Shown here: piece after piece, positions 52,245 to 60,153 of the stretch | How positions within the stretch are numbered: the stretch's first letter is position 1 | Layout of the letters: the number at the start of each line of letters is the position of its first letter | DNA from: Clostridia bacterium | Lineage (GTDB): Bacteria; Bacillota; Clostridia; Oscillospirales; Acutalibacteraceae | DNA length: 64,000 nucleotides | Assembly (NCBI GenBank): GCA_017621885.1 | Contig: JAGASD010000001.1 | Location: 1-64,000 of the forward strand | Reading direction: 5' to 3' | Program-made: the position numbers and the translations under genes | Notes under the pieces: generated by a model | Told to the model about the DNA's origin: nothing | What the model saw: the letters and a program-made list of their open reading frames with translations, nothing else | Databases searched by the model: none

Positions 52245-53533
52245 ATATCTCCCGTTGCCGGATTATCTATGAGTTCACCGTCTTCGGTAAACCTTGATCC
52301 GTGACAAGGGCAATCCCAGGTGTGTTCTTCTTTATTGTATTTCAAAGCGCATCCGAGATGCGGACATCTGGGTGCTGTGGGGGTAATGATACCGACAACG
52401 GAATGAAAAATATTTGAAAAAAGCTTAGGATGTATAATTGAGCGTGTGGGTGAGAATACATCTGCGTAAGGGTTTTTAATGCCCGTTACCATATCGCTTA
52501 ATATTCCTGCGGCAACCATTGAAGATGTCATTCCCCATTTATTAAAGCCTGTGGCAACATAAATATCTTGTGAATTTTTTGAATATTCTCCGATGTAGGG
52601 AATGGCATCAAGGCTTATGCAGTCCTGTGTAGCAAAACGGTAATCAATTTGTGCATTGGGAAATTTATCTTTACAAAGCTTTTCAGCAACTTTATATCCG
52701 CCGCCATTTTGCCCCGTTCTGTGGTCCCCCGAACCAATAAGAAGATAGTCATTATAATTTCTGAATGAAAAACCGCCATCCTTGTCTTCAAGATACATTC
52801 CGTTTACATTGAGAGCGTTTTTGACTGCAACAACATAAGAACGGTGTTGATATAATTTTAAAGGATATGCTCCGTGCTTGTTGATTATGGGGAAGTGTGT
52901 TGCAACAATTATTTTTTCAGCCGTTACGCTACCATTCGAGCAGCGAACCTTTTTAGGGAGAAATTCAAGAACCTTTGAGTTTTCATATATTTTAAGCCCT
53001 TTTGCAACAGAAAACATAAATTTAAGAGGATGGAACTGGGCTTGTCGGTTAATTTTTACTGCACCAATACATTCAACGGGTAACGGAGTTTTTTCAACAA
53101 ACTGTGCATTAACACCGAGCTTTTCGTAAGCCTTTATCTCTTTTTCTATTTTTGCTCTGTCGGTTTGAGAATAAATGTAAGCATCCTTTTCTTCAAAGTC
53201 ACAAGGATATTTTTCTGACATTTTGCGGAATCTTTCAACAGCGTCTTTGTTTGCCGTAAGATATTGCTGCGCTTTCTCTATACCCACATTTCTGATAAGC
53301 TTATCGTAAATAAGGCTGTGTTGAAATGTTATTTTTGCTGTTGTATTTTTTGTTGTTCCGGATCCGATGCTTTTGGCTTCAAGTAAAACACAGCCAACAC
53401 CTCTGTCTGTAAGCTCTTTAAGACATAAAACTCCTGCAAGACCGCCACCCACAATCACAACATCTGTTTTTATATCTCCCTGAAGTGCGGGAAAGCCCTC
53501 ACTTTTAGCAGTAGAACTCCACAATGAATTCAA
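52235..53533 (-). CDS. FAD-dependent oxidoreductase with C-terminal Rieske 2Fe-2S domain
   Basis: The protein has 432 residues. The N-terminal FAD/NAD Rossmann motif VVIVGGGLAGVLCLKELTDRG and LLEAKSIGSGTTKNTTAKIT fit the DAO (glycine/D-amino-acid oxidase-like) superfamily. The C-terminal Rieske cluster ligands are CPHLGC and CPCHGSRF (about residues 390-415). This fusion is known in Firmicutes (YhfW-like) and transfers electrons from an unknown reduced substrate to the iron-sulfur cluster. It is slightly short (homologues ~480-510), but both domains are intact. The stop codon is provided by the adjacent heptamer repeat, so the last 2-3 residues may not be ancestral. Confidence 0.86.
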   Translation of the reverse strand: MNSLWSSTAKSEGFPALQGDIKTDVVIVGGGLAGVLCLKELTDRGVGCVLLEAKSIGSGTTKNTTAKITFQHSLIYDKLIRNVGIEKAQQYLTANKDAVERFRKMSEKYPCDFEEKDAYIYSQTDRAKIEKEIKAYEKLGVNAQFVEKTPLPVECIGAVKINRQAQFHPLKFMFSVAKGLKIYENSKVLEFLPKKVRCSNGSVTAEKIIVATHFPIINKHGAYPLKLYQHRSYVVAVKNALNVNGMYLEDKDGGFSFRNYNDYLLIGSGDHRTGQNGGGYKVAEKLCKDKFPNAQIDYRFATQDCISLDAIPYIGEYSKNSQDIYVATGFNKWGMTSSMVAAGILSDMVTGIKNPYADVFSPTRSIIHPKLFSNIFHSVVGIITPTAPRCPHLGCALKYNKEEHTWDCPCHGSRFTEDGELIDNPATGDINA

Positions 53534-54080
53534 AAAATCACCTCTGAAATCATTGTGTGCAGAAATGAGATAAATATAATTATAATGATTGATGTGTGGT
53601 TACAAATGTTTTCTTTTTGGTTATACATATAGCTACGGTAAGCGAAGCTCTACCTCTCTGCGTAAGGAGAGAGGGGAACCGTCATTCCACAAGTTTTTTG
53701 TAAAGATATAATTATCGGCGCGATAAAAAGCGGTTGTTTATATTAATTACGTCGGACGGTGGAGAGTCCTTTGAAACCTGATGAATAAACTGAATTTACA
53801 AGGACTTTCCACCACTCCGCTGAACCCCGTTGTAAAATACGATTTTTGACTCGCTTGAAAGTGATTTCTAACATCAACTAAATAACAGGGTGGTCCCCCT
53901 TCCTCCTTGCGCAGGAAGGTAGAAATAACAACGATTTGCTCGTTCTTAAGAATATATATGTGCATTTCTGTAATTGTTTTGCTTTTTTGTGAGGTTTTTG
54001 TTGTGTTTGTACAAGTGATATGTATAATATGGTGTTATAAAAAGCGAAATTGCACAAATATCAATATTTTTCAAAAAAAC
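53534..54080. repeat. Intergenic region with large imperfect inverted repeats
   Basis: CTACCTCTCTGCGTAAGGAG (53648-53667) and TCCTCCTTGCGCAGGAAGGT (53902-53921) bracket the region. Inside, GGTGGAGAGTCCTT (53758-53771) is the imperfect complement of AAGGACTTTCCACC (53800-53813). The motif GGTGGTCCCCCTTCC resembles sequences at 12.6 and 46.6 kb. No credible gene is seen; short frames here are repeat-derived. Confidence 0.6.
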
Positions 54081-54082
54081 TC

Positions 54083-54111
54083 TTTACTTTAGCGCGCTAA
54101 AGTGCTAAAAT
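54083..54111 (+). promoter_or_regulatory. Promoter with embedded palindromic operator upstream of the amino-acid ABC operon
   Basis: TTTACT (54083-54088) and TAAAAT (54106-54111) are 17 bp apart. The perfect palindrome TTTAGCGCGCTAAA (54088-54101) occupies most of the spacer, so a repressor bound there would block RNA polymerase directly. The regulator is unknown. TTTAGCGCGCTAAAGTGCTAAA also has a second half-site. Confidence 0.7.
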
Positions 54112-54159
54112 ACCACCACAAAATAAAAAAGCGGTGTTTCCGCTATGGAGGAATCTTTT

Positions 54160-54963
54160 ATGAAAAAGAAAATTTTAGCAATTGTTATGAGCATCGTGCT
54201 CGTTTGCGGTATTGTTTGCGCATTTGCCGCTTGCGGTGAAAAAGAACCTGAAAAGAAGACAGTTGTTGTTGGTTACACAATTTATGAGCCCATGAACTAC
54301 CTTGATGAAAGTGGTAAACTCATTGGCTATGACACAGAGCTTGCAGAAAAGGTTTTCGGCAACCTTGGTTATGAAGTAATCTTCAAAGAAATTGAATGGA
54401 GCAGCAAATACACAGACCTTGATTCAGGTACAATTGACTGCGTATGGAACGGCTTTACAGCTAACACAGCAGATGATGATGGTGTTCTCCGTTCAGATAA
54501 GGTTGATTTCTCATACAACTACATGGAAAACCTTCAGGTTGTTGTAGCAAAGAAAGATACAGTTAAAACTGCTGCTGACCTTAAAGGTAAGCTTGGTGTT
54601 GCAGAAAGCGGTTCAGCCGGTGAAGCATACGCAAAGGGCTTTGAAGGTACTACATATAAGGGATTCTTAAAGCAGACAGATTGCTTACTTGAGGTTAGGG
54701 GCGATACAGCAGATTTTGCAGTTGTTGACGCTCAGCTTGCAAAGAGCTACGTTGGTAAGGGTGACTATGCAAATCTTGTTATCGTAGACGGTCTTTCAAG
54801 TGATGTTGAATATTACGCAATCGGCTTCAAGAAGGGTAGTGAGCTTGTAGCAGACGTTAATGCAGAGCTTGAAAAATTAGGTGCAGATGGCACAATTGAT
54901 GCTCTTGCTAAAAAATATGGTGTTGAAAACACTGCAATCAAAGATTTTGCTGATCAGAAATAA
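54160..54963 (+). CDS. Amino-acid ABC transporter substrate-binding lipoprotein
   Basis: The protein has 267 residues from the ATG at 54160 (TATGGAGGAATC upstream). The lipoprotein signal ends at FAAC (Cys ~24). The mature protein is a family 3 bacterial solute-binding fold (VVGYTIYEPMNYLDESGKLI, GYDTELAEKVFGNLGYEVIF, DCVWNGFTANTADDDGVLRS, ADLKGKLGVAESGSAGEAY). It captures a polar amino acid outside the membrane for the permease and ATPase encoded next. It is the first gene of a three-gene operon controlled by the palindromic promoter. Confidence 0.93.
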   Translation: MKKKILAIVMSIVLVCGIVCAFAACGEKEPEKKTVVVGYTIYEPMNYLDESGKLIGYDTELAEKVFGNLGYEVIFKEIEWSSKYTDLDSGTIDCVWNGFTANTADDDGVLRSDKVDFSYNYMENLQVVVAKKDTVKTAADLKGKLGVAESGSAGEAYAKGFEGTTYKGFLKQTDCLLEVRGDTADFAVVDAQLAKSYVGKGDYANLVIVDGLSSDVEYYAIGFKKGSELVADVNAELEKLGADGTIDALAKKYGVENTAIKDFADQK

Positions 54964-54991
54964 GAACAGCCGTTTGGAGTTAAAGTAAAAT

Positions 54992-55687
54992 ATGTCTTTT
55001 TTAGAAGTTACAGAATTTTTGCTTGAAGGCTTTAAAATATCTTTGTTGATCTTTGGGGTGACTCTAGTTTTAGGGGCACCCCTTGGGTTGCCTATAGCCT
55101 TCGGTTCTATGAGCAAATTTAAACCCATAAAATCTATTTTTAAAGTTTTTGTCTGGATTGTTCGAGGCATTCCTCTGATGCTTCAGATTTTTATTATTTA
55201 CTATGTACCGGGTCTGCTTTTTAATTTCCAGCTTTTCGGTGAAGTGGATCGTTACTTTATTGTTGAGTACGGTATTATGGATGCAGGTAGAATTCTTGCT
55301 GTGTTAATAGCGTTTACAATAAACTATGCCTGCTATTTTTCAGAGATATACAGAGGCGGTATTGAAAGTATTTCCCGTGGTCAGTACGAGGCAGGCTTTG
55401 TTCTCGGTATGACAAAATCACAGGTCTTCAAAAAAATAATTCTCAAGCAGGTTATTCAGAGAATTGTTCCACCTATGTCAAACGAAATAATTACACTTAT
55501 CAAAGATACTGCTTTGGCTAACTGTATTATGGTTTGTGAAATTATAAAAAATGCAAAAGAACTTGCCGCAACCAAGGCTATGATATGGCCGTTGTTCTAT
55601 ACGGGTGTTTTCTATTTGTTGTTTGTTGGTATTCTTACTATCGTGTTAAACAAAACCGAAAAGAAACTGAGTTATTTCAGGAGTTAA
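54992..55687 (+). CDS. Amino-acid ABC transporter permease
   Basis: The protein has 231 residues with about five membrane helices. The HisM/GlnP family segment VWIVRGIPLMLQIFIIYYVPG (~52) and the EAA loop EIYRGGIESISRGQYEAGFVLGMTKSQVF (~125) contact the ATPase. It lies 28 bp after the binding protein and 3 bp before the ATPase gene. Confidence 0.92.
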   Translation: MSFLEVTEFLLEGFKISLLIFGVTLVLGAPLGLPIAFGSMSKFKPIKSIFKVFVWIVRGIPLMLQIFIIYYVPGLLFNFQLFGEVDRYFIVEYGIMDAGRILAVLIAFTINYACYFSEIYRGGIESISRGQYEAGFVLGMTKSQVFKKIILKQVIQRIVPPMSNEIITLIKDTALANCIMVCEIIKNAKELAATKAMIWPLFYTGVFYLLFVGILTIVLNKTEKKLSYFRS

Positions 55688-55690
55688 GAT

Positions 55691-56470
55691 ATGTCTGTTT
55701 TAGAAGTTAGAGATGTTAAAAAGAGCTTTGGTAAAACCGAGGTTTTAAAAGGCGTTACCTTCAGCCTTGATGAAGGTGAGGTTTTAAGTATTATCGGTTC
55801 CTCCGGTAGTGGTAAAACAACAATTCTCCGTTGCATAAATCAGCTTGAAACTGCCGATAGTGGTTATATTGAGGTAGCGGGTGAGGTTTTCTTTGACGGG
55901 AAAAACAAAAAAGAAGATAGTCAGACCAAAAGGAAAAAACAGTTGAACGTTGGTCTTGTTTTTCAGGATTTTCACCTTTTTCCACAGTACAACGTTCTTG
56001 ATAACGTAACTCTTGCACCTAAGCTTCTTGCAGAAGAGCGCGAGGATTTCAAGCACAATAAAAAGCAGATTTTTGCAGAAATTGAGGAAAAGGCAAAGGT
56101 TCTTTTGGGTAAGGTTGGTCTTTCGGAAAAGCTGGGTAATTACCCCTGTGAGCTTTCTGGCGGTCAGAAGCAGCGTGTTTCCATTGCCAGAGCCTTGATT
56201 ATGGAACCAAAGGTTCTTTTCTTTGATGAGCCTACCTCTGCACTTGACCCTGAGCTTACGGGTGAAATTCTCAAGGTTATCAAAAGCCTTGCGGAAGAAA
56301 AGGTTACAATGGTTATAGTTACTCACGAAATGTCCTTTGCAAAGGCTGTTTCTTCAAAGGTTATTTTTATGGATAACGGTGTGATTGAAGAAGCCGGCAC
56401 CCCCGAAGAGGTTTTTGATAATCCGAAATCAGAACGAACCAAGGCTTTTATTTCCAAATTCGAAGATTGA
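55691..56470 (+). CDS. Amino-acid ABC transporter ATP-binding protein
   Basis: The 259 residues contain Walker [10 protein letters not shown] (~36), Q-loop [20 protein letters not shown], signature [15 protein letters not shown], Walker [15 protein letters not shown] and H-loop [14 protein letters not shown]. This is the GlnQ/HisP type that energises import of polar amino acids. It is the last gene of the operon, followed by a terminator. Confidence 0.94.
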   Translation: MSVLEVRDVKKSFGKTEVLKGVTFSLDEGEVLSIIGSSGSGKTTILRCINQLETADSGYIEVAGEVFFDGKNKKEDSQTKRKKQLNVGLVFQDFHLFPQYNVLDNVTLAPKLLAEEREDFKHNKKQIFAEIEEKAKVLLGKVGLSEKLGNYPCELSGGQKQRVSIARALIMEPKVLFFDEPTSALDPELTGEILKVIKSLAEEKVTMVIVTHEMSFAKAVSSKVIFMDNGVIEEAGTPEEVFDNPKSERTKAFISKFED

Positions 56471-56475
56471 TGCTG

Positions 56476-56510
56476 CAGTCACGGAGTTTAACGACTCTGT
56501 GACTGTTTTT
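56476..56510 (+). terminator. Intrinsic terminator of the amino-acid ABC operon
   Basis: CAGTCACGGAGT (56476-56487) pairs with ACTCTGTGACTG (56494-56505), followed by TTTTTATAG. Confidence 0.92.
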
Positions 56511-56570
56511 ATAGGTTAAAATGACCAAATCACATAAAAATTTTTTGTGGATTTATCTATTGCCGTTCAA

Positions 56571-56599
56571 TTGAAAAAATAGCTATCCAATGCTATAAT
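56571..56599 (+). promoter_or_regulatory. Promoter of the lipase-like gene
   Basis: TTGAAA (56571-56576), a 17-bp spacer and TATAAT (56594-56599), 38 bp before the ATG. Confidence 0.8.
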
Positions 56600-56636
56600 C
56601 AACATATACACTTATGATTAAAAGGGAGTGTGCAAT

Positions 56637-58583
56637 ATGTTAAAAAAAGCTTTATCAATTATACTCAGTATAACTCTTATGTGCTCCGTCCTTCTCACAA
56701 CAGTTGGTGCGGCAGTGCAGTTTGAAGAACCTATCAGCGATTATCCCGTTATTATGGTTGCGGGTTACAGCAGCTCTGAACTTGTGAAGGTTGAAGAGGA
56801 TGGTACAAGAACACGTGTCTGGGGCGTAAATATGGACTCTATTTTAAACAGAGTCATAAATCGTATTTATGACCTGGGTAAAGGTCTTGTGCTTACTGCA
56901 AAGGGCGACGCGGAGTACCTCGGTAAGGTTGTCGGCGAGGAGCTTTCTGCCGAGCTTGAGTATATGAAGATTAATGATGACGGCACAAGTAAATATAACA
57001 TTCAGGTTGAAAACACAAAAATTGAAGAAACAAATGTCGGCTATATTCTTGATAACAATTTGCCCGCTGAATACATCAACGAAGATAAAATCCTGATGGA
57101 AATCGTTGAGTATGTCGGTGCAGAAAACGTTTTCTGCTACACAAACGACTGGCGCCGGAGCGTATATGACTGCGCAGTCGGTCTTGACAGCTATATTGAA
57201 GAGGTTAAGGAATATACCGGCAAGGATAAGGTGAATATTATTGCCGTTTCTCACGGCGGTCAGGTTTCTGCAACTTACCTTTCGCTTTTCGGCTACAAGC
57301 AGAACGTTGATAACGCAGTACTTACAGTTCCTGCAATAGGCGGTGCGGGTATGGCTTACGATGCCCTTACGGGTGACGTTGCCATTGACGAATATATGCT
57401 CGTTTACTATATTGAACACGGCTTTGAGGCGGACGGTAAATATGAGTGGCTTGTTCAGGCACAGCAGTTGGGCTTTCTTGACAATGTTGTGAAGGCGGCT
57501 GTACCTTACATACATGAGGTTATAGGCAATTGGGGCAGTATATGGGACTTTGTACCCCTTGAATATTATGAGGATACAAAGGCTATGGTTCTTGATCCCG
57601 TGGCGAATGCGGCAATTATTGAAAAGAGTGATATGGTTCATTATGAGATAATGGCTCACTTCCACGAAAATCTTCAAAAATGTATTAATGAATACGGAAT
57701 AAATATAAGTATTATCGCAGGTACGGGTGTTCCTTGTGTTACAGGCTTGAGAGAAAATGCGGATGCTCTTATCAGAACAACCGACTCAACCGGAGCTCTT
57801 TGTGCACCCTTGGGTCAGCGCTTTAATGACGGTTACACAGGTGCAAAAACGATGTGTGATGACCCTGCTCATGACCATGTTTCACCCTCTTTTGAGGTGG
57901 ATGCTTCTACCGCATACCTTCCTGAAAACACTTGGTTTGTTGACGAGCTTTTCCACGGAATGACCTTCCATGATCAATATTCCAGAACACTTGCTCTCAA
58001 AAATCTTCTTACAGATGAAATTGTAAATGTTCACTCAGACCCCGACTTCCCCCAGTTCCACGCTTCTACCAATGCAAATAATGCGGTGTTTATTGAATTT
58101 GATAACAGTCCCGAGGGTTACGTGAGCTCAGGGGATAAATATATTGTAATAAAAAATCTTTCGTTCAATTATCCCCTGAAGGTTACTTCAATTACCTTTG
58201 CGGGCTGTGACCTTGTGGCTCATACTATGGGCTTGATGCCTTTGCAACCCGGTCGGAGCGCAAAAGTTAAGGTGACAGGTGATTTACCCGAGGTAGGCAA
58301 TGCGCTTGTTCAGGCAAAGGTTAATTACGAAACGAAGGATAACACCACGTCAATGATTGGTGAAAAGGTTTATTCCTTCAAGGTGATGAACGGTGCGCCC
58401 GTTACTTATGATGAGCAGATACCCTTTGTTGCTGCCGATTACGTTATAGGCTTTGAGGGTGTGGTTGATTCTGATACAAACAACATCCTTGTTAATACCG
58501 GTGTTGCAGGACTTGTAAGCTTTCTGTATGACTGGTTTATGGCACTGATGAATCAGCTCGGTATAGGCAGATTTTTGAAATAA
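56637..58583 (+). CDS. Secreted alpha/beta-hydrolase (LCAT/lipase-like)
   Basis: The protein has 648 residues from the ATG at 56637 (GGGAGTGTGCAAT upstream). A signal peptide covers ~1-27 (LCSVLLTTVGAA). The hydrolase domain has VIMVAGYSSSELVK near the oxyanion hole and NIIAVSHGGQVSATYLS (~200), a variant AVSHG nucleophile elbow in place of GxSxG. A late DHVSPSFEVDASTAYLP and a C-terminal beta-domain (~470-600) follow. The last residues are hydrophobic (GVAGLVSFLYDWFMALMNQL), a possible membrane attachment. The substrate (lipid or peptide ester) is unknown. It is monocistronic. Confidence 0.78.
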   Translation: MLKKALSIILSITLMCSVLLTTVGAAVQFEEPISDYPVIMVAGYSSSELVKVEEDGTRTRVWGVNMDSILNRVINRIYDLGKGLVLTAKGDAEYLGKVVGEELSAELEYMKINDDGTSKYNIQVENTKIEETNVGYILDNNLPAEYINEDKILMEIVEYVGAENVFCYTNDWRRSVYDCAVGLDSYIEEVKEYTGKDKVNIIAVSHGGQVSATYLSLFGYKQNVDNAVLTVPAIGGAGMAYDALTGDVAIDEYMLVYYIEHGFEADGKYEWLVQAQQLGFLDNVVKAAVPYIHEVIGNWGSIWDFVPLEYYEDTKAMVLDPVANAAIIEKSDMVHYEIMAHFHENLQKCINEYGINISIIAGTGVPCVTGLRENADALIRTTDSTGALCAPLGQRFNDGYTGAKTMCDDPAHDHVSPSFEVDASTAYLPENTWFVDELFHGMTFHDQYSRTLALKNLLTDEIVNVHSDPDFPQFHASTNANNAVFIEFDNSPEGYVSSGDKYIVIKNLSFNYPLKVTSITFAGCDLVAHTMGLMPLQPGRSAKVKVTGDLPEVGNALVQAKVNYETKDNTTSMIGEKVYSFKVMNGAPVTYDEQIPFVAADYVIGFEGVVDSDTNNILVNTGVAGLVSFLYDWFMALMNQLGIGRFLK

Positions 58584-58596
58584 ATTCGTAAAACCC

Positions 58597-58625
58597 TTGA
58601 CTTGTTGAAATAATAGTGGTATAAT
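58597..58625 (+). promoter_or_regulatory. Promoter of rpsF-ssb-rpsR
   Basis: TTGACT (58597-58602), a 17-bp spacer and TATAAT (58620-58625). Confidence 0.85.
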
Positions 58626-58715
58626 TCGTAATCGTCGCGGAATGTCCGCGGCGATTATTTCCTTGCTCTTAAATCGATATCTATAAGAGCCGGAGTCCAT
58701 AAGGAGGTGCAAACG
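58626..58715 (+). promoter_or_regulatory. Structured leader of the rpsF operon, candidate S6:S18 autoregulatory RNA
   Basis: Two hairpins are visible. The first is AATCGTCGCGGA-ATG-TCCGCGGCGATT. The second is a stem GCTCTTA / TAAGAGC whose 3' arm runs into CCGGAG. Bacterial rpsF leaders commonly contain an S6:S18-binding structure with a conserved CCG; the CCG next to the second stem is compatible. Not established here. Confidence 0.45.
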
Positions 58716-58997
58716 ATGTCAAACAGTTACGAAACAACAATCATCTATTCTTTAGCTAACGGTGAAGAGGCTGCAAAGGCTCTTTCTGCAAAGTTTCAGG
58801 AAATGATGGAAAAGAACGGCACTGTCGACAGCGTTGACGAGTGGGGTAAGCGCAGACTTGCATATCTCATCAACGATGAAGAAGACGGCTACTATGTTCT
58901 TTACAACCATACTTGCGAAGCTGGTTTCCCCGCTGAACTTGAGCGTGTTCTCGGTATCACAGACGGCGTTCTTCGTTCAATGGTAATTAAAAAATAA
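58716..58997 (+). CDS. rpsF: 30S ribosomal protein S6
   Basis: The protein has 93 residues from the ATG at 58716 (AAGGAGG upstream). It is recognisable from NSYETTIIYSLANGEEAAKAL at the N-terminus and VDEWGKRRLAYLINDEEDGYYVLY in the middle. It binds 16S rRNA together with S18, encoded two genes downstream. The rpsF-ssb-rpsR order is the classic Firmicutes arrangement. Confidence 0.97.
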   Translation: MSNSYETTIIYSLANGEEAAKALSAKFQEMMEKNGTVDSVDEWGKRRLAYLINDEEDGYYVLYNHTCEAGFPAELERVLGITDGVLRSMVIKK

Positions 58998-59009
58998 GAG
59001 GTGTGAAAG

Positions 59010-59441
59010 ATGCTTAATTGTGCAGTTATTATGGGCAGACTTACTGCTGACCCCGAACTTCGTCAGACTCCCTCAGGTGTTGCTGTTACAAGATTTACAG
59101 TTGCAGTTGACAGAGGCTATGTAAAAGCAGGCGAAGAAAGAAAAGCTGACTTTATTACTGTTGTTGCATGGAGACAGACCGCTGAGTTCGTTACAAGATA
59201 TTTCTCAAAGGGTTCCATGATTGCAGTTCAGGGCGCTATTCAGACCGGTTCCTACGAGAAGGATGGTATTAAACGTTCAACTTTTGAAATCGTTGCTGAT
59301 AATGTAAGCTTTTGCGGTTCAAAGAGCGAGTCTTCAACAGGCGGTGCTCCCAGAGTGAACGATACTGCTGCATCATCTTTCTCAAACGGCAGTATAAATG
59401 ATTTCGCCGCAGTTGCCGACGATGATGATCTGCCGTTCTGA
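59010..59441 (+). CDS. ssb: Single-stranded DNA-binding protein
   Basis: The protein has 143 residues. The OB-fold begins [20 protein letters not shown] and continues FTVAVDRGY ... [21 protein letters not shown]. After a flexible Gly/Ser/Asn-rich linker the acidic tail DDDDLPF is the standard protein-interaction tip. It binds and protects ssDNA during replication and repair. Confidence 0.97.
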   Translation: MLNCAVIMGRLTADPELRQTPSGVAVTRFTVAVDRGYVKAGEERKADFITVVAWRQTAEFVTRYFSKGSMIAVQGAIQTGSYEKDGIKRSTFEIVADNVSFCGSKSESSTGGAPRVNDTAASSFSNGSINDFAAVADDDDLPF

Positions 59442-59464
59442 TTATAACAGGAGGTAAATTTATT

Positions 59465-59710
59465 ATGGCATACGATAAAAGCGATCGCCGTCCCAACAAA
59501 AAAGGCCGCAAAAAAGTTTGCGCTTTCTGTGTTGAGAAGGTTGAAAAAATTGATTATAAGGATGCTGCAAAGCTTCGTCGTTACACATCAGACAGAGCTA
59601 AGATCCTTCCCCGCCGTGTAACAGGTACATGTGCTTATCATCAGAGAGAGCTCACTACCGCTATTAAGAGAGCAAGAATGATTGCCCTCCTTCCCTACAC
59701 AGCAGACTAA
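59465..59710 (+). CDS. rpsR: 30S ribosomal protein S18
   Basis: The protein has 81 residues with [40 protein letters not shown] and [20 protein letters not shown]. Two cysteines (CAFC) suggest the zinc-binding form. GGAGG precedes the start. It is the last gene of the operon, followed by the three-unit terminator array. Confidence 0.97.
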   Translation: MAYDKSDRRPNKKGRKKVCAFCVEKVEKIDYKDAAKLRRYTSDRAKILPRRVTGTCAYHQRELTTAIKRARMIALLPYTAD

Positions 59711-59763
59711 TTTTTTGTCCGTAGCGCACATCTTTTTCGCTTTATGCGACCGAACTCGCGTAT

Positions 59764-60063
59764 CTTGATACGCTTCGGGTCACCTAAAGCAAAAAATCTG
59801 CACACTACAAACAAAAAATACATTACAGAGACTTGGAAACAGGTCTCTGTTTTTTGTTACCCTCACATATCTTGATACGCTACGGGCTCATAAAATCAGA
59901 AATCTGCATACATCTCGAAAAAATCTTACAGTCCTTGAGAGTGTCGAGTTTTCGGCACTCTTTTTTATTTTGATACGCTACGGGTTCACAAATCGAAAAT
60001 CTAAAGCACACTACAACAAAAAATACGATACAGGAACTTGTGAAAGCAGGTTCCTGTTTTTTA
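59764..60063 (+). repeat. Three tandem ~100-bp units, each ending in an intrinsic terminator
   Basis: Units start at about 59764, 59871 and 59970 with CTTGATACGCTACGGG or a close variant. They continue with an A-rich stretch (AAATCTGCACACTACA...AAAAAATAC) and end in a hairpin plus T-run. The stems differ: ACAGAGAC/GTCTCTGT (59825-59856), AGAGTGTCG/CGGCACTCT (59938-59966) and CAGGAAC/GTTCCTG (60031-60062). Flanks are conserved while stem sequence changes in pairs, so pairing is under selection. No ORF is seen. A GCGTATC-TT-GATACGC palindrome (59758-59773) sits at the head of unit 1. Confidence 0.72.
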
Positions 60064-60103
60064 TTTGTGATTCGTACTTTCATATGCTTGTGTGGGTAAA
60101 TAT

Positions 60104-60138
60104 AACAAGGCACCATCCTTAGAGGATGATGCCTTGTT
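60104..60138. terminator. Bidirectional terminator between the tandem units and the PHP gene
   Basis: AACAAGGCACCATCCT (60104-60119) pairs with AGGATGATGCCTTGTT (60123-60138), with one mismatch. Confidence 0.88.
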
Positions 60139-60153
60139 GTGTTGTTATAAGAA

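Noticed and set aside
56844..57677. 277-codon minus-strand frame inside the lipase-like gene
   Set aside because: Antisense shadow; the sense strand has signal peptide, promoter and ribosome site.
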